A stretch of 64,000 bases of DNA from Deltaproteobacteria bacterium (GCA_024233595.1 JACKPK010000003.1:118867-182866); one strand, 5' to 3'; counted from the first letter of the stretch, positions 15,234 through 24,241 are shown. The notes: generated by a model not told the origin, from the sequence alone. Numbers and translations are program-made.

Positions 15234-16940
15234 TTAAGCTGATTCTGCTGAGTTTTTGTCGGTCGCTTCTTCGCTGGATAGCGCTTCGGTGACTTTGGAT
15301 TTTTTCCCAACCCAGTCAGCGCGCTTGGCGTATTGGTAGCTTGCGGCAATGAATTGCTTGAACAGCGGGTGTGCCTTCATGGCGCTGGACAAAAATTCGG
15401 GATGGAATTGGCAGCCCACAAACCAGGGGTGATCTTTGATTTCGACCATCTCGACCAAGAGGTTATCAGGAGATGTTCCGGATGTGATGAGGCCTGCTTC
15501 AATCAGTTGATCACGAAAGTTATTGTTGAACTCGTAGCGGTGACGATGACGTTCATGAATTTCTTTTTCGCCGTAGGCTTCGAAGGCCTTGGTGCCTTTT
15601 TGCAACACACAAGGATACAAACCAAGTCTCATGGTGGCGCCTTTGTTCACCACTGCTTTTTGTTCCGACATGAGGCTGATCACCGGGTGCTGCGTTTGCG
15701 AATCAAACTCCGCACTGGATGCGTCTTTAAGATTAGCCACGTTGCGTGCAAACTCGACAACAGCAAGTTGCATTCCCAAACAGATGCCAAAGTAAGGTAC
15801 TTTATTTGTGCGCGCGTACTCAATGGCTTTGATTTTGCCTTCGATGCCGCGGTCCCCAAAACCACCGGGCACCAAGATGCCACTGCAGCCAGCAAATTCT
15901 TTGGCAAAATCGACCCCGTCGCGTTCTAGTTTTTCGGAATCAAAATACTTGAGATCCACTTTGATCTTATTTTTAAAACCGGCGTGTAACAAAGATTCAT
16001 TCAGACTTTTGTACGCATCAACAAGCTCAACGTATTTTCCAACAACCGCGATGCTCACAGATTCTTCTAAGGAGTAGATGGTGTTGACCAAATCTTTCCA
16101 GTTTTTAAGATCGGGTTTTCTTGTCCAAATGTTTAGGTTCTCGATGATTTTTTCGTCGACACCCTCTTCGTGAAATTCCAGTGGCACTTCGTAAATGGAT
16201 TTGACGTCTTTTGCCATGAACACGGAGTCTTTATCGACGTTACAGAACAAAGCGATTTTGGTTTTAAGATCTTTTGGCAACTCGTGCTCGGTGCGGCAAA
16301 TCAAGATGTTTGGCTGAATACCGATTTCGCGTAGCTTTTGCACACTGTGTTGTGTGGGCTTGGTTTTGAGCTCGTGTGAAGCCGAAATAAAAGGAATGAG
16401 GGTCAGGTGTACGTAAAGCACGTTGTCGCTGCCAACATCTGATGAAAATTGGCGGATGGCTTCAATGAAAGGCAAGCTTTCGATATCGCCAACTGTGCCA
16501 CCGATTTCAACAAGCAACACATCGAGATCTTTAGAAGCACGCATGATGCAGCTTTTGATTTCGTCGGTGATGTGCGGGATCACTTGCACCGTGGAGCCTA
16601 GGTATTCGCCGCGGCGTTCTTTTTGAATGACTGAATCGTAAATTTTACCCGAGGTGAAGTTGTTGGTTTTGGTCATGCGAGTGGATATGAATCGCTCGTA
16701 GTGACCAAGATCTAAATCTGTTTCGGCGCCATCGTCAGTGACATAAACTTCACCATGTTGAATGGGGCTCATGGTTCCCGGATCCACGTTGATGTAAGGA
16801 TCAAGCTTTTGAATCGAAACACGCAAGCCGCGATTTTCGAGCAATGCGGCAATCGAAGCACAGGCAATGCCTTTGCCTAATGAAGAAACAACGCCGCCGG
16901 TTACAAATATGAATTTTGTTTTGGTTTTTTTCTTTGCCAT
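15234..16940 (-). CDS. pyrG: CTP synthase
   Basis: Converts UTP to CTP with glutamine as nitrogen donor. The ATG at 16940 is chosen for its ribosome site (AGAGGTGAG) and the typical start MAKKKTKTKFIFVTGGVVSS; the open frame extends 19 codons upstream. The synthetase domain shows SLGKGIACASIAALL, KLDPYINVDPGTMSP and GGTVGDIESLPF. The amidotransferase domain shows VPGGFGDRG and the nucleophile Cys in GICLGMQLAVVEFAR, plus a C-terminal FHPEFLS triad block. Its 568 aa is slightly long because of an acidic Ser/Glu tail. It lies next to dnaA near the probable origin and ends at its own terminator. Confidence 0.96.
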   Translation of the reverse strand: MAKKKTKTKFIFVTGGVVSSLGKGIACASIAALLENRGLRVSIQKLDPYINVDPGTMSPIQHGEVYVTDDGAETDLDLGHYERFISTRMTKTNNFTSGKIYDSVIQKERRGEYLGSTVQVIPHITDEIKSCIMRASKDLDVLLVEIGGTVGDIESLPFIEAIRQFSSDVGSDNVLYVHLTLIPFISASHELKTKPTQHSVQKLREIGIQPNILICRTEHELPKDLKTKIALFCNVDKDSVFMAKDVKSIYEVPLEFHEEGVDEKIIENLNIWTRKPDLKNWKDLVNTIYSLEESVSIAVVGKYVELVDAYKSLNESLLHAGFKNKIKVDLKYFDSEKLERDGVDFAKEFAGCSGILVPGGFGDRGIEGKIKAIEYARTNKVPYFGICLGMQLAVVEFARNVANLKDASSAEFDSQTQHPVISLMSEQKAVVNKGATMRLGLYPCVLQKGTKAFEAYGEKEIHERHRHRYEFNNNFRDQLIEAGLITSGTSPDNLLVEMVEIKDHPWFVGCQFHPEFLSSAMKAHPLFKQFIAASYQYAKRADWVGKKSKVTEALSSEEATDKNSAESA

Positions 16941-17031
16941 GGACTCACCTCTATTTTTCACCATAAAAGTTCGTAGCGAAAAACTCAACGGGCACAAACG
17001 AAAAAAATGGGCTTTTTGTGATCTTTTTGGA

Positions 17032-18486
17032 CTAAAGCGACATGTGCTTTTCTAATTGATCCACATCCGAACGGATACTTGGGTCCGTGTCTAGACATTT
17101 GCGGATCTTTTGCACAGCATGCATCACCGTGGTGTGGTCCTTGCCCCCAAATTTGCTGCCCAGTTCAGGAAAACTCACTTGCAAGTGAGTTTTGCAAAGG
17201 TACATGGCAATTTGGCGTGGCACGGCCAAGTTTTTGTGGCGGCGCTTGGACTTGAGGTCGGCGATTTTGAGTTTAAAGTACTCGGCGACTTCGCTTTGAA
17301 TGCGCTCCACAGAAAGTTTAGGTTGGCTGATGCTGATGATGCCTTTGAGAACCTCTTTGGTGAGGTCGAGCGTGATTGGTAATTTAGCCAAAGACGCAAA
17401 GGCAGATACCCGCACAAGAGACCCTTCTAGGTCACGCACGTTAGTGGTGACGTTGTTGGCAATAAAATCGCAAGCATCGTCTGGAAGCGGGATGCCATCT
17501 TCATCGGCCTTCTTTTTAAGGATCGCAATGCGTGTTTCGTAATCAGGCGATTGGATGTCGGCCATAAGACCCCAGCCAAAGCGCGATTTAAGACGCTCTT
17601 CTAAATTGGGGATGTCTTTTGGCAATTGATCACTGGTGAGCACGATCTGTTTGCGCTTTTCGTAGAGCGCGTTGAAAGTGTGGAAGAACTCTTCCATGGT
17701 GCGCTCTTTGCCAGCAATGAATTGAATGTCGTCAATCAAAAGCATGTCGCAGTTTTCGCGATATTTTTTGCGCAGCTCATAAGTTTTACCATAACGGATG
17801 GCGCTGATGACTTCGTTTGTGAAGCGCTCGCCCGTTACGTATAAGATGCGCCAGTTTTTGTATTGCTTTAAGACATCGAGACCGATGGCGTTGAGCAAGT
17901 GAGTTTTACCAAGACCCACACCACCATAAATAAACAAAGGGTTGTAGCTTTTTGCGGGTTGCGAAGCAACAGCACGGCAAGCGGCGTGAACAAGTTGGTT
18001 GGAATTGCCAACAACATAGTTTTCGAATTGATAGCGAGGGTAAAAGCCAAGTTGGCTGATCACATTGCTATTGATTTGAGAATTCTTTTGTTTGTTAGGT
18101 TCTTTAGGAGCTGTTGCTTTGTTAGCAGGCGCAGCGGTTGTGGCTTCTTTGCTTGGCGCAGCAGGAGTTTGTGAAGCGCTGTTTGGTGCTTTTGTGTTTG
18201 GTGTTTGGCCAGCAAAAAGGTCCAAGTTTTTGAAGCTAGGTTTGCCAACGCGGAACGTGATTTGGTGTTCTAATTCTGTGTGGCGAAAAAATTCGAATTT
18301 AATGAGTTCAAGATAGTGGTCTGTTAACCAATCGCGAACAAATTTAGAAGGGACTTTAATAAGAACCTTGCCAGGCTCGTTGTATTCCCAACTTAAGTTT
18401 TGAAACCAGTTTTTGTAGTTGAAGTCGCTGACTTTTGTTTTCAGCGAATCCAAAACCTTGGATAAAATTTCATTCCCCATCGACAT
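17032..18486 (-). CDS. dnaA: Chromosomal replication initiator protein DnaA
   Basis: Binds DnaA boxes and melts oriC. Domain I is residues 1-80. Domain II is a low-complexity Ala/Pro/Thr/Lys linker (about 95-140). The AAA+ domain carries Walker A GGVGLGKTH (Lys194), Walker B MLLIDDIQF and the ERLKSRFGWGL sensor region. Domain IV ends with the family signature ELGSKFGGKDHTTVMHA. The length of 484 aa is normal. It is transcribed away from the AT-rich gap that contains a perfect DnaA box. Unlike many bacteria, dnaN is not adjacent; pyrG follows instead. Confidence 0.97.
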   Translation of the reverse strand: MSMGNEILSKVLDSLKTKVSDFNYKNWFQNLSWEYNEPGKVLIKVPSKFVRDWLTDHYLELIKFEFFRHTELEHQITFRVGKPSFKNLDLFAGQTPNTKAPNSASQTPAAPSKEATTAAPANKATAPKEPNKQKNSQINSNVISQLGFYPRYQFENYVVGNSNQLVHAACRAVASQPAKSYNPLFIYGGVGLGKTHLLNAIGLDVLKQYKNWRILYVTGERFTNEVISAIRYGKTYELRKKYRENCDMLLIDDIQFIAGKERTMEEFFHTFNALYEKRKQIVLTSDQLPKDIPNLEERLKSRFGWGLMADIQSPDYETRIAILKKKADEDGIPLPDDACDFIANNVTTNVRDLEGSLVRVSAFASLAKLPITLDLTKEVLKGIISISQPKLSVERIQSEVAEYFKLKIADLKSKRRHKNLAVPRQIAMYLCKTHLQVSFPELGSKFGGKDHTTVMHAVQKIRKCLDTDPSIRSDVDQLEKHMSL

Positions 18487-19043
18487 AGTGTGCTCTACCC
18501 CTTAAATGTATGTATCGAAGTTTGCGTCATCCAAGACTGGTCTTAAACCAGAGGCGAATTCTAAAGAAAGGAGAAAGCGCACAAAGCAACAGGTGTGCTG
18601 AACGCACCGCGTTTAAGCAATGGGAGCAATCGCTGAAAAAAGAGGCAACTCGACACCTCGGATCTCAGTAGAAGGAGCTCATTCCGCAAGCAAGAAGGAT
18701 GATTTGCCAAGATCGGTTGTTCGCCAAAACACGGATTCAGGGCGGCTCATCTGCTATTTTATAGGCTTTGATTCCTATTCAATTTAGAATTTGCTAGGAC
18801 CTCTTAGTCGTCTGTTTAGAGACAGTTTTTAAGAAGTCTTGGTTCGATCAGGTTTATCCACAGACGTATTCCCTGTAAAGTGATTTTGTATTTTTTCGTT
18901 AAAAAAAATTAAATATTTGAAATAATTAGAGAATTTTTAGTCTTTGTTAAGATTGACTTTTTCACTCAATCGACTAGAAAGCGGATCCCGATTATTTTAA
19001 TTAGATTACGGGAAGTTATTGGTTTAGAAAAAAGGATACTGTC
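18487..19043. other. dnaA-rpmH intergenic region, probable oriC
   Basis: This 557-bp gap holds no credible gene. It contains one perfect DnaA box, TTATCCACA, at 18854-18862, and right of it an AT-rich tract (about 18880-18955) rich in A/T runs that could serve as the unwinding element. TTTTTCACT near 18958 is a one-mismatch relaxed box. Genes on the left run left for 8 kb and those on the right run right, the pattern expected at a bidirectional origin. A possible rpmH promoter is TTGACT (18953-18958) with TAGAAA 16 bp downstream. The dnaA-proximal 350 bp show nothing I recognise. Confidence 0.65.
18854..18862 (+). promoter_or_regulatory. Consensus DnaA box
   Basis: TTATCCACA matches the strong E. 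coli-type DnaA box exactly. It lies about 370 bp upstream of dnaA and 180 bp upstream of rpmH, next to the AT-rich tract. I found no other exact copy in this gap. Confidence 0.75.
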
Positions 19044-19193
19044 ATGAAAAGAACATATCAACCGAGCAAGCTTAAGCGTATTCGTAAATTTGGATTCCGC
19101 GCTCGTATGGCCACACGTGGTGGACGTGCTGTGTTGTCAAACCGTCGCCGTAAAGGTCGCGCTAGACTTTGTGCAGCCAATCACCAAAAGTGA
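19044..19193 (+). CDS. rpmH: 50S ribosomal protein L34
   Basis: 49-aa basic ribosomal protein beginning MKRTYQPSKLKRIRKFGFRA, followed by RMATRGGRAVLSNRRRKGR, the complete L34 signature. AAAGGA lies 8 bases before the ATG. The C-terminus (LCAANHQK) replaces the more common LSA/LTV tail but the length is right. It is the first gene of the rpmH-rnpA-yidD-yidC run that conventionally lies beside the origin. Confidence 0.96.
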   Translation: MKRTYQPSKLKRIRKFGFRARMATRGGRAVLSNRRRKGRARLCAANHQK

Positions 19194-19244
19194 TTTCTGT
19201 TTTACAAGTGGCTTAGCGTTTGTTGCCTTACTATTTTTAGCCGT

Positions 19245-19559
19245 ATGAAAACGTCTATGTCACAAAAAGAAGTACAGAGCTTTTTTTCCCTGCCATTAGG
19301 GTTTAAAAGCTCTTTTTTTTTGGTGAAATCACGCGACAATGATCTTCAGAAGAACCGCGTGGCTTTTGCCTTTTCCAGAAAAAGTGGATCAGCTGTTTTA
19401 AGAAACCGTTTCAAGAGACGTTTTCGTCATTTGATTTGCGGCTTGTCTTGCGCGGGTCATGATTTTTTTATTATAGCCAAGCGCGATTTAGGAAGCATCA
19501 GCAAAGAAGATTGGGAAAAACTCAGAAGCCGATTTGTGAGGTGGAGTGAAAGTCTTTAA
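19245..19559 (+). CDS. rnpA: Ribonuclease P protein component
   Basis: Protein cofactor of the tRNA 5'-processing ribozyme. FSRKSGSAVLRNRFKRRFRHL contains the RNR-type basic helix that contacts RNA; the N-terminal strands (SFFLVKSRDNDLQKNRVAFA) and the C-terminal HDFFIIAKRDLG also fit. The length of 104 aa is slightly short but normal. The 3' end overlaps the yidD start by 14 bases. Located 51 bp after rpmH. Confidence 0.92.
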   Translation: MKTSMSQKEVQSFFSLPLGFKSSFFLVKSRDNDLQKNRVAFAFSRKSGSAVLRNRFKRRFRHLICGLSCAGHDFFIIAKRDLGSISKEDWEKLRSRFVRWSESL

Positions 19560-19785
19560 TCGTTTTGCGATCACTTTGATTCGGTTTTATAAAGTGGCGA
19601 TTTCGCCGTGGTTGCCCAAAGCTTGTCGGTTTCACCCGACTTGTTCCGAGTACGCGAGCGAATGCTTTAGGCGATTTTCTTTTTTTCGGGCTGTGTTTTT
19701 AACAATAAAAAGGTTAGGGCGCTGTCATCCATTTTGTGAAGGTGGGTTTGATCCAGTCCCTGATCAGAATGCTTCTCAGGAATAA
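19546..19785 (+). CDS. yidD: Membrane protein insertion efficiency factor YidD
   Basis: Small membrane-associated protein linked to YidC-dependent insertion. FYKVAISPWLPKACRFHPTCSEYA is the diagnostic block, with GRCHPFCEGGFDPVPD completing the family; the invariant Cys residues are present. The start is GTG at 19546, inside rnpA, which is usual for this gene. Length 79 aa. It precedes yidC by 30 bp. Confidence 0.93.
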   Translation: MKVFNRFAITLIRFYKVAISPWLPKACRFHPTCSEYASECFRRFSFFRAVFLTIKRLGRCHPFCEGGFDPVPDQNASQE

Positions 19786-19815
19786 ACAAGATTTAATAAT
19801 GGTCAGAGGTTTAAT

Positions 19816-21483
19816 ATGTCGCAAAATTTACGCATGATTGTCTTTGTGGTTCTCAGCGCTTCCATCTTCTTTATTTATTCTACTTTTTTTGCTCCACCGG
19901 TCACTCAGCAAGCCGCTTTGCCTGATCAGCAATCAGAAGCCGTTCAAGCTTCAGCTCAAGAAGTCGCTAAAAAAGACGCGGTTTTAAAAGCCCCGCTTGT
20001 TGCTTCGGATCTTAAAGAAACAAAAGCCGAAGAAACCATCATTGCCATTAAAACCAACAAAGCCCAAATCAAGCTCAGCACAAAGGGTGGGGTTTTCACA
20101 GAATACGTTTTAAACGATTACCGCGAAAGTGCGGATCTTAAATCGCCTCAGCAAGATCTTTTAAAAGACGAAGCCAACAGAGCTTTGTTCTTGGGTCTCA
20201 AAGGCGTGCCTGCTTTTACAGAAGATAAAATCTTTCAAGTTGTGTCTGACAACAGTTTTGAAGGCAAGCGCGAGATTCGTTTGCAGTGGCAAAATAGCCA
20301 AGTTGTTTTTGAAAAAATCATCACCGTGGGTGACTTGCCTTCGGACTATGGTGTCACCGTTGACTACCGTGTGCAAAACTTAAGCGATGCTCCTTTGGCG
20401 CTTAGCCCTTATTTGCAACACCGTGTGCAACAAAAAGAGCAAAAGCAAAAAGGCGGCTTTTTATCGCGCCTTAAAATGCAACAGCCTGATGTTTTCATTA
20501 AATCCTATTTTAAAGACGAAGCCCTTGAATCCGAACAAAGCTGGGAAGAAGAATTGGCTGCACACAGCATCACAGGCCAGGTTCGTTGGGGCGCTTTAGC
20601 GGATCGCTACTTTGCTTTTATTTCTGTTGATGAAGCTGCGAACAACACCTTGTCTTATGAGAAGCAGGGTCAAATCTTGACAAGTCAGTTTTATCGCGAA
20701 GAAGCCTTGGTGCAACCGCAGCAAACAGTGGCGGGACGTTTTGTTGCTTTTATTGGTCCTAAAGAACTCAAAGAACTTTCGGCCATGAATCATTCTTTGC
20801 AGTCCATTGTTGATTATGGTTGGTTTAGCATTTTAGCAGAACCCATTTTGTGGCTCATGACTTTCTTGCATGGCTTTATCCCGAACTGGGGATTGGTGAT
20901 CATCGTCTTGACCTTCATCGTTAAAATTTTACTGCACCCCGTGAACAAAAAATCCATGACCTCCATGAAGGGCATGCAGCTTTTGCAACCTAAGTTGCAG
21001 CAGATCAAAGAGCGTTATCCTGACGATCGCGAAAAACAAAACCAAGAGATCATGCAGCTCTTCCGCACTCATAAGGTCAACCCTATGGGGGGGTGTTTGC
21101 CTATGGTTTTACAAATGCCGATCTACATTGTGCTCTATAAAGTGTTGTGGAATGCCATTGAGCTTTATCACGCGCCCTTTGTTGGGATTTATAATGATTT
21201 GAGTGCGCCGGATCCTTACTTTATCTTGCCGGTGTTCTTGGGTGTGTTCATGGTCTTGCAACAAAAGCTCACGCCTGCTGCCACAACGGACCCGACGCAG
21301 AAAAAAATGATGATGATCATGCCGGTGATGTTCACAGGTTTTATGCTCTTCTTGCCGGTTGGTTTGGTGCTTTATATTTTTGTGAACACGCTCATGACAG
21401 TGATTCAGCAGTTCATGCTCAAGCGCGATCTTTCTGTAAAAGATTTTGTGACGGGCAAGTGGCAAGCCAAAGAGGCGTCGTAA
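19816..21483 (+). CDS. yidC: Membrane protein insertase YidC
   Basis: Inserts and folds inner-membrane proteins, alone or with SecYEG. The N-terminal helix (RMIVFVVLSASIFFIYSTFF) is followed by a large periplasmic beta-domain (about 30-320). The conserved C-terminal 60-kDa domain begins with YGWFSILAEPILWLMTFLHG and includes NWGLVIIVLTFIVKILLHPV, MGGCLPMVLQMPIYIVLYKV and LYIFVNTLMTVIQQ. The Arg used in the hydrophilic groove lies in HPVNKKSMTSMKGM-type context, replaced here by Lys-rich sequence. 555 aa fits Gram-negative YidC. It is the last gene of the origin-side run. Confidence 0.96.
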   Translation: MSQNLRMIVFVVLSASIFFIYSTFFAPPVTQQAALPDQQSEAVQASAQEVAKKDAVLKAPLVASDLKETKAEETIIAIKTNKAQIKLSTKGGVFTEYVLNDYRESADLKSPQQDLLKDEANRALFLGLKGVPAFTEDKIFQVVSDNSFEGKREIRLQWQNSQVVFEKIITVGDLPSDYGVTVDYRVQNLSDAPLALSPYLQHRVQQKEQKQKGGFLSRLKMQQPDVFIKSYFKDEALESEQSWEEELAAHSITGQVRWGALADRYFAFISVDEAANNTLSYEKQGQILTSQFYREEALVQPQQTVAGRFVAFIGPKELKELSAMNHSLQSIVDYGWFSILAEPILWLMTFLHGFIPNWGLVIIVLTFIVKILLHPVNKKSMTSMKGMQLLQPKLQQIKERYPDDREKQNQEIMQLFRTHKVNPMGGCLPMVLQMPIYIVLYKVLWNAIELYHAPFVGIYNDLSAPDPYFILPVFLGVFMVLQQKLTPAATTDPTQKKMMMIMPVMFTGFMLFLPVGLVLYIFVNTLMTVIQQFMLKRDLSVKDFVTGKWQAKEAS

Positions 21484-21652
21484 CTTTTATTTTTTTCCCG
21501 GGGGGGGGCTAGGCTTTAGGGGCTCGCTGTTAATGTGCCTAAGGGCTTAAGAGCCTAAGAGCTTAGGGGCTTGGGTGAAAGAGAGCTCTACTGTTCCACT
21601 GATCTATCTGCTCTAATGATCTTTTTTGGAACTCGTGTCTCGCGTCTAGGTG

Positions 21653-21843
21653 TTCGTCTTTGTCATCCCGAGTTTCACTTGTCATCCCCGTGCAGACGGG
21701 GATCTAAAATTTATTAACAATTTGAATTCAAAAGGCTAGATCCCCGCCTTCGCGGGGAAGACAGTATAAAATTCGCGGGGAAGGCATCCTCGTATTCTCA
21801 AATTTCTCACTCTTAATTATTCATTTTTAATTCTTCATTATTC
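21653..21843. repeat. Palindromic intergenic repeat element, copy A
   Basis: The 397-bp gap after yidC has no gene. It contains TTGTCATCCCGAGTTTCACT and TCATCCCCGTGCA, then the inverted repeat CTAGATCCCCGCCTTCGCGG plus its partner GGGGATCTA, then ACAGTATAAAATTCGCGGGG, and an AT-rich tail (TCATTTTTAATTCTTCATTA). The same blocks in the same order recur at 29.3 kb. Upstream, CCTAAG/GCTTAGG palindromic units (21537-21573) and a run of nine G residues (21500-21508) also belong to this gap. It resembles the GTCATCCCCGCGAAGGCGGGG class of dispersed repeats known in many bacterial genomes. Confidence 0.8.
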
Positions 21844-21880
21844 ACTAAAACTACATAGCCCCAGCGGGGCGGCGCAATTT

Positions 21881-22549
21881 CTACCCCGCAACATAATGCA
21901 TCCACAGCACTGCGACCACGTTGTTGGTGAAGTGCGCCATCATGGGGGCGAGTAGGCTTTGGTGTTTTTCTCTGAGCCAGCCGAACACAAGTCCTAAAAC
22001 CAGATAGAATAGAAAGAAAAACGGATTCATGTGGTAGAGCGCAAACAAAGTTGCTGTTAGGATGATTGTTGCTTTGGGTTTTAAATGTGCTCTGAGTTCT
22101 GTGTGCAAATAGCCTCTAAAGAGCATCTCTTCGCACAGGGCGGGTAAAACGGCTAAGAGCAATAAGTCGATGCCAATGCCAAAGGGCTGGTTCAGGTGAA
22201 ACAAATCTTGCATCATTTCTGCAAAATCAAGCGGCACAATCAGATGACTGATCAGGTAATCGGAAATGATCTGAATGAGTGTGTTGGCAAAAAGGGAAAA
22301 GGGCAAGGTTAAGAGAAAGGCTTGCCCCAGCATTTCAGCATTCACCTTGATTAAACTTTTTTTACAGTGGCCACGGGTTTTTAAAAGCAAAAGTGCGGGC
22401 AGAAAAAGAATGATGATCTGCGCATAAGGAAGCGCTTTGTTGCCATACAAAAACAGCACAACGCCATAACAGATGATCAAACAAAAAAGGATGGCGATTG
22501 GAATGAGGGGCGAGAAGCCTTGTTTATTTGGGGTTTCTGGTTGGTGCAT
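21881..22549 (-). CDS. CPBP-family intramembrane metalloprotease (CAAX/Abi type)
   Basis: Multi-pass membrane protein with about six helices. The glutamate/arginine motif CEEMLFRGYLHTEL and the second motif FALYHMNPFFF plus MAHFTNNVVA supply the Glu and His residues expected at the active site of the CPBP (Rce1-like) family. The ATG at 22549 is chosen; an ATG at 22579 would overlap the divergent ribosome-rescue gene. 222 aa. The substrate is unknown; family members include CAAX proteases, bacteriocin immunity proteins and MroQ-type regulators. Confidence 0.85.
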   Translation of the reverse strand: MHQPETPNKQGFSPLIPIAILFCLIICYGVVLFLYGNKALPYAQIIILFLPALLLLKTRGHCKKSLIKVNAEMLGQAFLLTLPFSLFANTLIQIISDYLISHLIVPLDFAEMMQDLFHLNQPFGIGIDLLLLAVLPALCEEMLFRGYLHTELRAHLKPKATIILTATLFALYHMNPFFFLFYLVLGLVFGWLREKHQSLLAPMMAHFTNNVVAVLWMHYVAG

Positions 22550-22570
22550 TTTTCTGATAAGCTTAAAGCC

Positions 22571-22984
22571 ATGGAACAAGCCATTTCACAAGCAAAATGG
22601 AATGCCCTTAAAAAACGCATGCAGGACTTAGGTCTGTCAGAGGATGATCTGACAGAAGAGTTTATCAAAGGCACTGGCAGTGGCGGGCAAAAAATCAATA
22701 AGACCAATTCCTGTGTGCAAATATCTCATGCGGCATCGGGCATTGTTGTCAAATCTCAAAAAAGTCGTTCGCGGGCGGCCAATCGTTTTTTTGCGCGCAG
22801 ACTTTTGATCGAAAAATTAGAAGAGCAGGTTTTGGGGAAAGAAAGCGCTAAGGCAAAGAAAATTTTCAAACTCAAAGCGCAGAAACGCAAGCGTAAGAAG
22901 CGCGCGCAGGAAAAGGTGCTGGCTCAAAAGAAGCTGGTCGGCGAGAAAAAAGACCGTCGTAAAAAGGTAAGTCCACAAGATTAA
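22571..22984 (+). CDS. Peptide chain release factor-like protein (GGQ ribosome rescue factor)
   Basis: 137-aa protein with the class I release factor catalytic domain and no codon-recognition domain. GTGSGGQKINKTNSCVQ carries the GGQ that triggers peptidyl-tRNA hydrolysis; QKSRSRAANRFFARRLL follows as usual. The long Lys/Arg-rich C-terminus (KAQKRKRKKRAQEK) resembles the mRNA-channel-binding tail of ArfB/C12orf65-type rescue factors. The ATG at 22571 fits the family start; upstream codons in frame overlap the divergent protease gene. Only 21 bp separate the two divergent starts. Confidence 0.85.
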   Translation: MEQAISQAKWNALKKRMQDLGLSEDDLTEEFIKGTGSGGQKINKTNSCVQISHAASGIVVKSQKSRSRAANRFFARRLLIEKLEEQVLGKESAKAKKIFKLKAQKRKRKKRAQEKVLAQKKLVGEKKDRRKKVSPQD

Positions 22985-23004
22985 AAATCATTTTTTGATT
23001 TTTT
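22983..23004 (+). terminator. AT-rich terminator-like hairpin
   Basis: AAAAATCA and TGATTTTTT pair around a T-loop directly after the release factor-like stop codon, followed by more T residues. The stem is AT-rich and therefore weak. Confidence 0.45.
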
Positions 23005-23109
23005 GTTAAAGTTGTGTGATTCTACCTCGCTAGCGTCTCTATAAAAATTAGAGGTTTGCTGTGGTTTTTAAAAGCAGCGGCTTAAGGTTGCTGTTTTAAG
23101 GTAAAGCGT

Positions 23110-23409
23110 ATGCGCCCCAACTCTCAAAAAATAAAATTGCAAAACAACATTTTCCTCACGGCTGCTGTTGTTGTGTTCGTTTTGTTTTTTTTCGTGACCG
23201 TATGGGGAGATGGCGGTCTGGTGGAGCTTTACGGTCTAAAACAGCAAAGAGACAAAATTGTGGCCAGCAACCGGCAGCTTCTCCAAGAAAATCTACTGCG
23301 TCTGCAAGAAATCCAAAAACTAAAAGAATCTCGCTTTGTTGAACAAAAAGCGCGCTCAGATCTGGGCATGATCCGCAAAGATGAGATTGTCTTTGTGATA
23401 AAACCCTAA
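23110..23409 (+). CDS. ftsB: Septum formation initiator family protein (FtsB-like)
   Basis: 99-aa bitopic protein with one N-terminal membrane helix (FLTAAVVVFVLFFFVTVW, about 15-32) and a periplasmic coiled coil (LKQQRDKIVASNRQLLQENL). It ends with ARSDLGMIRKDEIVFVIK, the usual FtsB/DivIC close where the Glu/Asp-Leu-Gly-Met turn contacts partner proteins. FtsB with FtsL and FtsQ forms the divisome link that activates septal peptidoglycan synthesis. No other division gene is near. Confidence 0.85.
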   Translation: MRPNSQKIKLQNNIFLTAAVVVFVLFFFVTVWGDGGLVELYGLKQQRDKIVASNRQLLQENLLRLQEIQKLKESRFVEQKARSDLGMIRKDEIVFVIKP

Positions 23410-23539
23410 GAACACTTGATTATCCTGCCTTTCGTGCTTTAGAAGGCTCCTGTTTAGCCGGTGAGTCCTGTACGGGGTTTCATTTGGCTTCCATTTTTGC
23501 TCAAAAATTATCAAATCGTTTAGATTGAAGGAGATTTAT

Positions 23540-24121
23540 ATGACACTTGTACAAAAGCCAGCACCTGATTTTAAAGGCGATGCGGCGTTTAAAGGTGATT
23601 TTAAACAAATCCAATTGTCTGACTACAAAGGCAAATGGCTTGCGTTGTTCTTTTACCCATTGGATTTCACTTTTGTTTGCCCAACCGAAATCACAGCGTT
23701 CTCTGATCGCATGGATGACTTCAAAAAGCTTAATTGCGAAGTGGTTGGTTGTTCTGTTGATTCCAAATTCTCACACTTGGCTTGGTTGAACACACCTCGC
23801 GACAAAGGTGGTCTTGGCGAACTCAACTACCCTTTGCTTGCCGACATGACTAAAAAAGTCGCTGCCGATTATGGCGTGTTGTTGCCAGCAGGCATTGCTT
23901 TGCGTGGTTTGTTCTTGATCAACCCAGAAGGCAAAGTGGTTTACGAAGTGGTTCATGATCTAAACGTTGGTCGCAATGTTGATGAAACTTTGCGTGTGAT
24001 TCAAGCTTTCCAGTATTCTGAGAAGTCTGGTGAGGTTTGTCCTGCCAACTGGAAAGACGGATCGGCCACCATCGTTCCTGATCCAGTTAAATCTCAGGAA
24101 TTCTTTTCGAAGAACGGCTGA
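23540..24121 (+). CDS. 2-Cys peroxiredoxin (AhpC/Prx1 type)
   Basis: Thiol peroxidase reducing hydrogen peroxide and organic peroxides. The ATG at 23540 follows GAAGGAGA. The peroxidatic Cys47 is in DFTFVCPTEITAF (42-54) and the resolving Cys167 in SGEVCPANW, so this is a typical 2-Cys enzyme with an intact C-terminal region. 193 aa. No dedicated reductase (ahpF) is adjacent; thioredoxin is the likely donor. A strong terminator-like hairpin lies 85 bp downstream. Confidence 0.95.
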   Translation: MTLVQKPAPDFKGDAAFKGDFKQIQLSDYKGKWLALFFYPLDFTFVCPTEITAFSDRMDDFKKLNCEVVGCSVDSKFSHLAWLNTPRDKGGLGELNYPLLADMTKKVAADYGVLLPAGIALRGLFLINPEGKVVYEVVHDLNVGRNVDETLRVIQAFQYSEKSGEVCPANWKDGSATIVPDPVKSQEFFSKNG

Positions 24122-24206
24122 TTTAAATAAAAAAAACAGGGGATTTCGTGATACTGTTTCTTGTCAAACGCAAAAGGAACAGGTATTTAAAACCCAAAAT
24201 TTTGAC

Positions 24207-24241
24207 GGGCCTTGGAGAGACCAAGGCCCCTCTTTTTTATT
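24207..24241 (+). terminator. Rho-independent terminator between prx and korA
   Basis: GGGCCTTGG-AGAGA-CCAAGGCCC is followed by CTCTTTTTTATT. It is a perfect 9-bp GC-rich stem, 21 bp before the korA start. It ends the peroxiredoxin transcript, or acts as an attenuator if korAB is read from an upstream promoter. Confidence 0.88.

Noticed and set aside
15049..15237. Small plus-strand frame over the repeats and pyrG terminator
   Set aside because: Its composition comes from the CAGACGGAGGA repeats and the terminator, and it has no ribosome site or homology.
21500..21508. Run of nine G residues as a phase-variation tract
   Set aside because: It lies 17 bp after the yidC stop, between convergent genes, so slippage would not change any reading frame.
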